Shown here piece by piece: positions 15,970 to 23,085 of a stretch of DNA of 64,000 nucleotides. The notes under the pieces were generated by a model, which saw only the letters and a list, made by a program, of their open reading frames with translations, did no database searches and was not told the origin of the DNA. The stretch is from Pseudomonas oryzihabitans (GTDB taxonomy: Bacteria > Pseudomonadota > Gammaproteobacteria > Pseudomonadales > Pseudomonadaceae), in the NCBI RefSeq assembly GCF_001518815.1, contig NZ_CP013987.1, positions 1,777,001 through 1,841,000 of the forward strand, in the 5' to 3' direction. Position numbers and translations under genes: made by a program. The first letter of the stretch is position 1; every line of letters begins with the position of its first letter.

Positions 15970-17132
15970 GGTGCTTCCTTGGACTGAGGGGGACGCGCCA
16001 GCGCAGCATCCAGTGCCGGTTTCAGCGGTACCGGCGGTTTGCCGGAAAGGATGCGCAGGCGATCGAAGGCGGTAAGGCGGCCGGCGTAGAACCGCTGGAT
16101 CAGCGGTTCGCCGAGGCCGTAGAACCGTTGCATGACACGCACCCGGTGTTCGGGGCGGCCAGCGAGAAAGAGCATGCGGTTGAGCAGGCGGAAAAAGCCT
16201 TGGCCCTGCCAGCGGCCCCGGGCATAGTCCCGCAGGATATCGCGCAGCGTCGCACTGGAGGTGAAGGGCTGGGCGGCCAGGTGCTCCGCCAGGCGCACCG
16301 CTTCGGGCAGCGAATAGCCGGTGGTGGGATGGAACAGCCCCGCAGCCAGGCCAATGGGCGCACCGTCCGTGACATTGCGCCAGTAGCGGCCGAGATCGCC
16401 GCCCAGGGTGATGGGCAGCACGCCCTGTTCCTCGCGCAGCACCTCGGCGATTTCCCAATCCTGCTGGCGGGCGTAGTCGGCCAGATGCTGGCGCAGACGT
16501 TCGACGGGAAGGCTTTCGCCGTCGGCGTAGTAGGTGTCTTCGATCAGCAGGCGATCCGGGGCCAGCGGCAGGCTGTAGACGAAGCGATAGCCGTCCAGCT
16601 GATCGACGGTGGCGTCCATCACGATGGGTTCGGCGAGGCCGTGGGGGTGGGTAAGACGCACCTCCTGGCCGAGAAATTTCTGATAGCCGAGCCAGAGCGC
16701 CGGATCGGGTCGCGGCCCCCGGGCGTCGATCACCGCGCCCGCGGCCAGGGTGTAGCCATCGGCGAAGACCACGCCGTCGTCCTGCAGCCGCAACACCTCG
16801 CGGCCCAGCAACAGGCGCTCGGCCGGCAGCCGTGCGCTCAGCACCTCATGGAAGCGCTCGGCGCTGATGCTGGCGTAGCCGCTACCGAGCTGCCGCTGCC
16901 GCTCGGGGAAGCGCACCTCGTAGCCCGGCCAGCGGTGGGCGACCAGGGGCGCGATCCAGGCATGCTGGGGCGCGGTGAGGTCTGGCTCGTGGAAGGACCA
17001 GGTGTGATTGCCACCCAGGCGCGGGCCGGCCTCCACCAGGCGCCAGTCCAGCTCCGGGCGGGTTTCGGCCAGGCGCAGGGCGAGCAATCCCCCGGCCAGG
17101 CCACCCCCGACGATCAGCAGGTCAGGGCGCAT
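15966..17132 (-). CDS. crtY: Lycopene beta-cyclase CrtY
   Basis: 388 residues from the ATG at 17132. The dinucleotide-binding LIVGGGLAGGLLALRL is at the N-terminus, GGNHTWSFHEPDL follows near residue 40, and PTTGYSLPEAVRLAEHL lies in the second half, all typical of CrtY. It cyclises lycopene to beta-carotene at the membrane. The start overlaps the end of crtX by 11 bases and the stop overlaps crtI. A longer frame to 17261 runs into crtX and is not needed. Confidence 0.95.
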   Translation of the reverse strand: MRPDLLIVGGGLAGGLLALRLAETRPELDWRLVEAGPRLGGNHTWSFHEPDLTAPQHAWIAPLVAHRWPGYEVRFPERQRQLGSGYASISAERFHEVLSARLPAERLLLGREVLRLQDDGVVFADGYTLAAGAVIDARGPRPDPALWLGYQKFLGQEVRLTHPHGLAEPIVMDATVDQLDGYRFVYSLPLAPDRLLIEDTYYADGESLPVERLRQHLADYARQQDWEIAEVLREEQGVLPITLGGDLGRYWRNVTDGAPIGLAAGLFHPTTGYSLPEAVRLAEHLAAQPFTSSATLRDILRDYARGRWQGQGFFRLLNRMLFLAGRPEHRVRVMQRFYGLGEPLIQRFYAGRLTAFDRLRILSGKPPVPLKPALDAALARPPQSKEAP

Positions 17133-18390
17133 GATGCAGTCCTCGCCGGGCCAGGCCATCCACCAACCGTGCAGCGGCGGTGGCACCCCCGGCCGCCGCC
17201 GCGATGGGCACGAAGCGTTCGGCCGCCCGGCGATAGCTGGGATCGGCCAGGACCGCGCCAAGGGCCTGGGCGAGGCGTGCCTTGCTGGCTAGCCGCGGCG
17301 CCAGGCAAAGGCCGGCGCCGACCCGCTCCAGGCGCCGGGCGATGCCCGGCTGATCGAAGACCATGGGCAGGGCCAGCATGGGTTTGCCGGCCGCTAGGGC
17401 GTCCAGCACGGTATTGAAACCGCCATGGGTGATGACGGCATCGGCGCGGGCAATGGCGGCTTCCTGGGGCGCGAAGTCGGTGACCCAGGTGGCGCCATCG
17501 TCGAGCAGGCGGCGCTCGGCGGTGCCATCCAGCCGCCCGCAGTGGGCGATCAGCACCTGAACGTCCAGCTGGCGACAGGCCTGGGCGACGCGGCGGAACA
17601 GCGGTAGCCGTCCGCCCTGCAGCGTGCCGAAGGAGGCGAAGACGAAGGGTCGGCGCGGATCTATCTCCAGCGCCAGATGCTGTTCGCGAGCCGCCGGCGG
17701 ACGCAGCGGGCCTACCTCGTGGAAGTGGGGCGGCGGCGCACGGCGGGGAAAGTCGAAGCCCGGCAGACACTGGCTCAGCTGCAGATAGGGCGAGAAGCAG
17801 TCATCCAGGGTACGCCGCTCGCCAAGACCGAAAGCCTGGGCCTGGCGCTGGATCACCTTGCCCTGGCCACGCATGATCAGGTCGAACACCTGGGTGGCGC
17901 CCTGGACGATCTGCCGCTCCCGCTCGCTGCCAGGATAGGCGAAGGGCAGGGTGGGCAACGGCAGGTGGGGTTCGCGATTCATCGGCACGGCGCACGCCAA
18001 GGAGGCATAGGGCAGGCCGAGATGCTCTCCAAGTAGGCCGCCGGCCGGCTCCATCTGATCGGCGATGAGGCAATCGACGCCCAGGTCACGCAAGGCTCCC
18101 GGGCCTTCGCGGCAGAACAGTTCGGTATTGCGTGCCATGTCGGCGATCACCCCGAACACCGACCAAGGCTTGCTGCTGGCGGTACGGGCGAGCAAGGGGC
18201 CCAGGCTGCCACGCGGATGGCTGGTCGCACCTATGGCCTGGAAGTCGATCCCGGCCGGAAGCGGCCGGTCGCCGACCTCCGCCTGGTGCAACAGGGTGAC
18301 CCGATGACCAAGCGCGACCAGCGCCTCGCCCAGCACTAGATGGGTGGACAGGTGGCTCGGCAGCGGCGGCGAGATCAGGGCGACATGCAT
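17122..18390 (-). CDS. crtX: Zeaxanthin glucosyltransferase CrtX
   Basis: 422 residues from the ATG at 18390; a GTG at 18426 would add 12 residues and overlap idi. The family start pattern HVALISPPLPSHLSTHLVLG supports the shorter form, although neither start has a clear ribosome site. The C-terminal UDP-sugar region WVTDFAPQEAAIARADAVIT followed by HGGFNTVLDALAAGKPML is the glycosyltransferase family 1 donor site. It adds glucose to the hydroxyls of zeaxanthin. It is preceded by idi and followed by crtY in one operon. Confidence 0.92.
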   Translation of the reverse strand: MHVALISPPLPSHLSTHLVLGEALVALGHRVTLLHQAEVGDRPLPAGIDFQAIGATSHPRGSLGPLLARTASSKPWSVFGVIADMARNTELFCREGPGALRDLGVDCLIADQMEPAGGLLGEHLGLPYASLACAVPMNREPHLPLPTLPFAYPGSERERQIVQGATQVFDLIMRGQGKVIQRQAQAFGLGERRTLDDCFSPYLQLSQCLPGFDFPRRAPPPHFHEVGPLRPPAAREQHLALEIDPRRPFVFASFGTLQGGRLPLFRRVAQACRQLDVQVLIAHCGRLDGTAERRLLDDGATWVTDFAPQEAAIARADAVITHGGFNTVLDALAAGKPMLALPMVFDQPGIARRLERVGAGLCLAPRLASKARLAQALGAVLADPSYRRAAERFVPIAAAAGGATAAARLVDGLARRGLHHAP

Positions 18391-18416
18391 GGCGGCGTCC
18401 GGTCGGGTGTCGGCCA

Positions 18417-19466
18417 CTATGGGCACCGGGCCGAGGTGGCGTCCAGCAGCTCGGCCTGGCGCAACTGCGCCAGATCGGCCGAACCGGTGCAGAAGCAGGC
18501 GATGCGCAGCTGCTCGATCACCACCTGGAAATGCGCGATCACCGCCTCGGTCGACTCGGTAGCACCGGGGAGAGCGGCCGCCGCCTGACCCGCGAGGTCT
18601 GCGCCGAGGCGAATGGCCTTGGCCACGTCGATGCCGTCGCGGATGCCGCCCGAGGCGATCACCGTTGCTTGCGGGCAGGCGGCGCGTACCTGACGCAGGC
18701 TTTCGGCGGTGGGGATGCCCCAGTCGGCGAAGGCTCGGGCGATGGCACGCTGCTGCGCGTCACGGGCGCGCTCGGCTTCCACGGCAGCCCAGCTGGTCCC
18801 GCCCGCGCCCGCTACGTCCAGCACGGCTACGCCCACGTCGATCAGCTGCCGAGCAGCGCGACCGGAGAGCCCGGCGCCCACTTCCTTGACGACGACCGGT
18901 ACGGCCAGATGTGTAACCAGGTTTTCCAGCGCGGCCAGAATGCCCCGCCAAGTGCGATCACCACCGGCCTGTACGGCTTCCTGCAGCGGATTGAGATGCA
19001 CGATCAAGGCGTCTGCCTCGATCATCTCCACCGCCCGCCGCGCCTCGGTGAGGCCATAGCCGGCCACCAGCTGCGCGGCGCCAAAATTGGCCAGCAGCGG
19101 TACGTCCGGCGCCAGGCGGCGCAATTCACCGGTCAGGCCCTGGTCGCCCCCCTGCTGCAGGGCGATGCGCTGGGAGCCGACGGCCAGGGCGATACCCAGG
19201 GCCTGGGCCGCTTCGGCCAGATGCCGGTTGATCAGCGCCGCCCGCTCTGGACCGCCGGTCATGGAGCTGATGAGCAGGGGCGCTGCCAGCGGACGGTCGA
19301 ACAGGCGCGTGCCCAGGTCGACGTCGTCGAGATTCAGTTCGGGCAGGGCGTCATGGGTGAAGCGAAAGGCCTCCAGGCCCGTGGTGACGGCGCTGCGGGC
19401 CTTGTGGGGATCCAGCACGATGTCCAGATGATCGTTCTTGCGGCTTGCCAGTTCCCAATCCACCAT
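18417..19466 (-). CDS. fni: Type II isopentenyl-diphosphate delta-isomerase
   Basis: 349 residues. The N-terminus [11 protein letters not shown], the FMN/phosphate elements [11 protein letters not shown] and AVGSQRIAL, the later [15 protein letters not shown] and the final [15 protein letters not shown] are diagnostic of the FMN- and NADPH-dependent type II enzyme. It interconverts IPP and DMAPP, the precursors used by crtE. It is the first gene of the leftward carotenoid operon, with its ATG at 19466, 135 bases from the divergent crtE start. The same gene type is embedded in Pantoea crt clusters. Confidence 0.95.
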   Translation of the reverse strand: MVDWELASRKNDHLDIVLDPHKARSAVTTGLEAFRFTHDALPELNLDDVDLGTRLFDRPLAAPLLISSMTGGPERAALINRHLAEAAQALGIALAVGSQRIALQQGGDQGLTGELRRLAPDVPLLANFGAAQLVAGYGLTEARRAVEMIEADALIVHLNPLQEAVQAGGDRTWRGILAALENLVTHLAVPVVVKEVGAGLSGRAARQLIDVGVAVLDVAGAGGTSWAAVEAERARDAQQRAIARAFADWGIPTAESLRQVRAACPQATVIASGGIRDGIDVAKAIRLGADLAGQAAAALPGATESTEAVIAHFQVVIEQLRIACFCTGSADLAQLRQAELLDATSARCP

Positions 19467-19601
19467 GTCTTCTAGAGTCCGCCCTGAATGACCTTTCGTC
19501 GGTCGTTGTGGTCTGGTAGGGGACGACGGGTTCGCTTTGCGAAGACCGAATCCACCGAGGTGCGACCGTTCGTCGGTTCCACATATGGAGTATCTCGACT
19601 C
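19467..19601. promoter_or_regulatory. Divergent promoter region of the carotenoid genes with repeated sites
   Basis: This 135-base gap must hold promoters for the fni-crtXYIB operon and for crtE. Two similar 16-mers lie 74 bases apart in the same orientation, GACCTTTCGTCGGTCG (19490-19505) and GACCGTTCGTCGGTTC (19564-19579), matching at 13 positions. Between them is a perfect palindrome TTCGC-TTT-GCGAA (19531-19543). These are candidate binding sites for a shared regulator. No carotenoid regulator gene such as litR/carH is in the window. Confidence 0.5.
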
Positions 19602-20483
19602 ATGGCGACCGTATTAGTGCCGAACGCGACAGACAATTTTGCCGCTACGCTCCAAGGGCAGCGTACCCGTATCGACGAGCGTCTGGCAGTACTGTTGCCG
19701 GCCGGTGATGATCCGGTCGCCGAGGCCATCCGCAGTGGCGTCATGGCGCCCGGCAAGCGGTTGCGTCCGCTGCTGATGGTGCTGGCGGCCGACGACCTGG
19801 GCCAGCCCGACGAGGCCGTGCTCGACCTGGGCTGTGCGGTGGAGATGGTCCATGCGGCCTCGCTGTTCCTCGACGACATGCCCTGCATGGACGATGCCCG
19901 GCTACGCCGTGGCCGGCCGACCCTGCATGTACAGTTTGGTGAAGACGTCGCCATGCTGGCGGCAGTGGCCCTGCTCAGCCACGCCCTGCGCCTGGTCGCC
20001 GGGCTGGCCGCGGTGCCGGCCGAGACCCGCACCCAGATGGTCTGCCAGTTAGCGGATGCCGTTGGCACGGCCGGTCTGGTCTGCGGCCAGTACCACGATC
20101 TGCATGGCGGACGGCAGGCCCGCCCGGCCGATGCCATCGCCCTCACCAACCAGCTCAAGACCGGCGCGCTGTTTTCCGCCGCCATGGGCATGGCCAGCGC
20201 GACCCTGGTCACCTCCGCGCAGCAGCGCGAGGCGTTTCAGGTCTTCGCCTGCCAGTTGGGTCTGGCCTTCCAGTTGCTCGACGACCTCGACGATGGCAAG
20301 GGCCTGGGCAAGGATGCTGACAAGGATGGTGACAAATCCACCCTGGTCAGCCTGCTGGGTCGCGATCATGCCCAGCGCCAGCTGCAGAGCCATCTCAGGC
20401 AGGCACGCGAAGCGCTTGCCCAGGCCGATTGCGCCGACGGCGCCTTGGCCGGGCTACTCGATATCGTCTTTCGTCCGCGTTAG
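19602..20483 (+). CDS. crtE: Geranylgeranyl diphosphate synthase CrtE
   Basis: 293 residues from the ATG at 19602. First aspartate-rich motif [19 protein letters not shown], second motif LLDDLDDG, and the PGKRLRPLL element near residue 50 are typical of short-chain polyprenyl synthases of the CrtE/IspA group. Position next to the crt operon indicates GGPP synthesis for phytoene. The frame is open upstream to 19488, but those codons cover the divergent promoter region. A GGAG lies 11 bases before the ATG, a rather long spacing. Confidence 0.94.
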   Translation: MATVLVPNATDNFAATLQGQRTRIDERLAVLLPAGDDPVAEAIRSGVMAPGKRLRPLLMVLAADDLGQPDEAVLDLGCAVEMVHAASLFLDDMPCMDDARLRRGRPTLHVQFGEDVAMLAAVALLSHALRLVAGLAAVPAETRTQMVCQLADAVGTAGLVCGQYHDLHGGRQARPADAIALTNQLKTGALFSAAMGMASATLVTSAQQREAFQVFACQLGLAFQLLDDLDDGKGLGKDADKDGDKSTLVSLLGRDHAQRQLQSHLRQAREALAQADCADGALAGLLDIVFRPR

Positions 20484-20550
20484 GGCGAATTCTCCCGGAT
20501 CTGGCCCTCTAAACCCTGGATAGCCTTTTTCCTGTGAGAGGAGCGTGAAG

Positions 20551-20775
20551 ATGTCGAAGTGGAAGATTGCCTACAGCAACAGTGACGGCAACACCTCGGT
20601 GGTTTCCACCGAAGCCGAGCAGAAGCCGGACATGGAACGCGTCGCCCAGATCGTGCGTGACGATGCTCTGGAAGAGTACGACGACAGCGAAGTACCGCGG
20701 GATTACGACGAACCCACGGTAGCCCTGCTGGAACGCCATGGCATCACCATCACCGGGATCACCGAAGAAGGCTGA
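20551..20775 (+). CDS. Small acidic hypothetical protein
   Basis: 74 residues from the ATG at 20551, with GAGAGGAG 8 bases upstream. The sequence is hydrophilic and acidic, with a pattern of beta strand, helix (MERVAQIVRDDALEEYDDSE) and a second helix (PTVALLERHG) then a strand. No family is recognised. It lies 68 bases after crtE on the same strand and could be co-transcribed, but nothing links it to carotenoids. The strong start supports a real gene. Confidence 0.68.
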   Translation: MSKWKIAYSNSDGNTSVVSTEAEQKPDMERVAQIVRDDALEEYDDSEVPRDYDEPTVALLERHGITITGITEEG

Positions 20776-20793
20776 TTCTCAAGGTGTCTGGCT

Positions 20794-21453
20794 CTAGCGC
20801 AAGGGCCAGATACCGCCATCCCCCACCACGAAGATCCGCCGCGCTGGGTTGGGCGCCAGCAGGTGCCCGCCGGTGAAGTCACCAAAGGCCGGCAGGATCA
20901 GCACCTCATCATTTTCCAGACAGAAGCAGGGCAGACGCAGTGCCTGTCGTCCCCGGCCGTGCAGCCGAAACGCCGGATGGATGTGCCCGGCCAGCACCGG
21001 CAGTCGCGGATGGGGATCGGGTTCGTGCTGCAGCGACAGACCCTCCAGTTCCAGCGGCTCACCCACCACCTCGATGCCCAGATTCGCCGGGGGATCCCCG
21101 GCGCGCCGGTCATGGTTGCCGCGGATCAACAGCAGGCGTAGCTCGGCCTGGCGCTCGCGCCAGCGCGCCAGGGTGTCCAGGGTCAGGGGCGCGCGGGATT
21201 CCGGAGCATGCAGGAAGTCGCCCAGGAAGATGATCTCGCGACAGTCGTAGCGCGCCAGCAGGGCATCCAGCCGGGCGATGTTGCCCGCCGTGGTGCCATG
21301 GGGCACAGGCTGACCCAGCGCCCGAAACGCGGCGGCCTTACCAAAGTGGATGTCCGCTACCAGCAGCGCTTGGCGCGCTGGCCAATAGATCGCCTTTTCC
21401 GCGAGCAGCCAGAGTTCGACTCCGGCGAGGATGAGGGGGTGATAGGCAGGCAT
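20794..21453 (-). CDS. pdeM: PdeM-like metallophosphoesterase (ligase-associated DNA damage response type)
   Basis: 219 residues from the ATG at 21453 with GGAGACGTC upstream. Metal-binding motifs of calcineurin-like phosphoesterases are clear: LLVADIHFGK (DxH), IFLGDFLH (GDxxH), LIRGNHDRR (GNHD) and VLAGHIHPAF (GHxH). The overall sequence matches PdeM, which in many proteobacteria is linked to an ATP-dependent ligase, Lhr-type helicase and exonuclease. None of those partners is in this window, so its cellular role here is open. Confidence 0.88.
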   Translation of the reverse strand: MPAYHPLILAGVELWLLAEKAIYWPARQALLVADIHFGKAAAFRALGQPVPHGTTAGNIARLDALLARYDCREIIFLGDFLHAPESRAPLTLDTLARWRERQAELRLLLIRGNHDRRAGDPPANLGIEVVGEPLELEGLSLQHEPDPHPRLPVLAGHIHPAFRLHGRGRQALRLPCFCLENDEVLILPAFGDFTGGHLLAPNPARRIFVVGDGGIWPLR

Positions 21454-21623
21454 GACGTCTCCAGAAAAGCTCCCTGCTCTGATAGCGGTCATGTGCCAGG
21501 GTTCAGCGTGTCGCATGCTGGGCAGCACAGCCAGCTTGTAGCGATGGCGATCCGCCGATGCGACCACGCCGGCAGGTAAAGAGGGAGCTCGGGATCATCG
21601 CGGCCATTACCTCTCAGGCTAGT

Positions 21624-21650
21624 TGTAGGAGCGGCCCACGGCCGCGATCC
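21624..21650. repeat. REP element (Pseudomonas type)
   Basis: GTAGGAGCGGCC-CAC-GGCCGCGA with a perfect GCGGCC/GGCCGC stem, the typical form of Pseudomonas repetitive extragenic palindromes. It is a single unit in the gap between pdeM and the DUF1315 gene. Confidence 0.75.
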
Positions 21651-21749
21651 GTTCGCACGGTAGGGCCTATGACCGCCATTGAGCCAGGCCAGGTGCACCG
21701 CGGCGGGCAGCCCGGTAAACTGGCGGTTCACTAGAGTCCGGAGCGACCC

Positions 21750-22013
21750 ATGTCGACATCCTTCGCCCAGATGCTGGAAAACATCACCCCCGATATCTAC
21801 GACGGCCTGAAGCTGGCCGTGGAGATCGGCAAGTGGCCCGACGGCCGCAAACTCAGTCGTGACCAGGTCGAGCTCTGTCTGCAGGCAGTGATTGCCTACG
21901 AGGCCAAGCACCTGCCCGAAGACCAGCGGACCGGTTATATGGGCCCCCAGGAATGCGCCTCCAAGTCGGTGCCCATCGAGAACATCCTGTTCAAGTCCGA
22001 CGCCATTCACTGA
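21750..22013 (+). CDS. DUF1315 (YeaC-like) protein
   Basis: 87 residues. The N-terminus with ITPDIYDGLKLAVEIGKWPD followed by LSRDQVELCLQAVIAYEAKH is the DUF1315/YeaC pattern, and the C-terminus ends with the usual polar strand. These small cytoplasmic proteins are widespread in gammaproteobacteria and have no assigned function. The gene precedes DUF2797 and pepN, a grouping also found in other Pseudomonas. Copy 2 of the structured repeat lies between this gene and DUF2797. Confidence 0.88.
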   Translation: MSTSFAQMLENITPDIYDGLKLAVEIGKWPDGRKLSRDQVELCLQAVIAYEAKHLPEDQRTGYMGPQECASKSVPIENILFKSDAIH

Positions 22014-22074
22014 TCGGCCACGCCCTACCCGACGAGGTGCCCTTCGCCAGAAGAGGCACTTCGCGTCTTTATCA

Positions 22075-22214
22075 GAGCCCGCCCAACGTCTGCTGCGCGT
22101 CGGCCAAACGGCGTTGAAAAGGCCTTCGGAATGCTCATTTACCATTCGTAAACTCCGCTTCCTCAGGCCTTTTCGCCTTGTTTGTCGCTAGCTCGCGAGA
22201 CGTTGAGCGGGCTC
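22075..22214 (+). repeat. Structured dispersed repeat, copy 2
   Basis: 140 bases bounded by GAGCCCGCCCAACGTC and GACGTTGAGCGGGCTC (15 of 16 bases pair). Inside, GAAAAGGCCT pairs perfectly with AGGCCTTTTC, and TTTAC with GTAAA around a 5-base loop. Shared blocks with copies 1 and 3 include TGCGCGTCGGCCAAAC and CTTGTTTGTCGCTAGCTCGC. It is opposite in orientation to copy 1 and the same as copy 3. Confidence 0.88.
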
Positions 22215-22239
22215 TTAGAAACCGAGAAGCACCACCGTG

Positions 22240-23073
22240 ATGACCGAACTGGGCCGTGGCGCCCTGCGCAAGATGGCCGTGACCCTGGCCGACCCCGTCA
22301 ACTATGCCTTCCGCCTCGATGAGCGCGAGGTGCCGGTCAACCCGCTGATCGGCCGCCGCGTGCGCCTCGAATACCTGGGCGCCATCCATTGCACGCACTG
22401 CGGTCGCAAGACCCGCAAGAGCTTCAGCCAGGGCTATTGCTATCCCTGCTTCATTGCCCTGGCCCAGTGCGACAGCTGCATCGTCAGCCCGGAGAAGTGC
22501 CACTACGAGCACGGCACCTGCCGCCAGCCGGAGTGGGGCGAAGCCCACTGCATGGTGCCCCACGTGGTCTACCTGGCCAATTCCTCGGGCCTCAAGGTGG
22601 GCATCACCCGCGCCACCCAGCTGCCCACTCGCTGGATCGACCAGGGCGCCTACCAGGCGCTGCCGATCCTGAGGGTCGCCACCCGGCAGCAATCCGGCCT
22701 GGTGGAGGACGTGTTGCGTAGCCAGGTGGGCGACCGCACCAACTGGCGCGCCATGCTCAAGGGCGTCGCCGCGCCGGAAGACCTGGTGGCGGTACGCGAG
22801 CGCATCTTCGATGCCTGCGCCCAGGGCCTGGACGATCTCCAGGGCCGTTTCGGCCTGCAGGCGATCCAGCCGGTGGTCGACATGGCGCCCATCGAGATCC
22901 ATTATCCGGTCACGGTCTATCCCACCAAGGTGGTCAGTCATGACCTGGAAAAGACGCCTGTGGTGGAAGGCACGCTGCTGGGCATCAAGGGTCAATACCT
23001 GATGTTCTACACCGGCGTGATCAACATTCGCAAGTACACGGCCTATCAGCTGGCCGTGTCCGTTTCCGAGTAA
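22240..23073 (+). CDS. DUF2797 domain protein
   Basis: 277 residues; the ATG at 22240 is preferred over the adjacent GTG at 22237. The N-terminal third has paired cysteine motifs (HCTHCGR, CYPCF, CDSC, CRQPEWGEAHC) that probably bind zinc. The segment VVYLANSSGLKVGITRATQL resembles a GIY-YIG-like core, then a long region follows without motifs. DUF2797 proteins are common in Pseudomonas next to pepN and have no established function. The gene ends 12 bases before pepN, so the two are probably co-transcribed. Confidence 0.85.
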   Translation: MTELGRGALRKMAVTLADPVNYAFRLDEREVPVNPLIGRRVRLEYLGAIHCTHCGRKTRKSFSQGYCYPCFIALAQCDSCIVSPEKCHYEHGTCRQPEWGEAHCMVPHVVYLANSSGLKVGITRATQLPTRWIDQGAYQALPILRVATRQQSGLVEDVLRSQVGDRTNWRAMLKGVAAPEDLVAVRERIFDACAQGLDDLQGRFGLQAIQPVVDMAPIEIHYPVTVYPTKVVSHDLEKTPVVEGTLLGIKGQYLMFYTGVINIRKYTAYQLAVSVSE

Positions 23074-23085
23074 GGATGTAAACCC

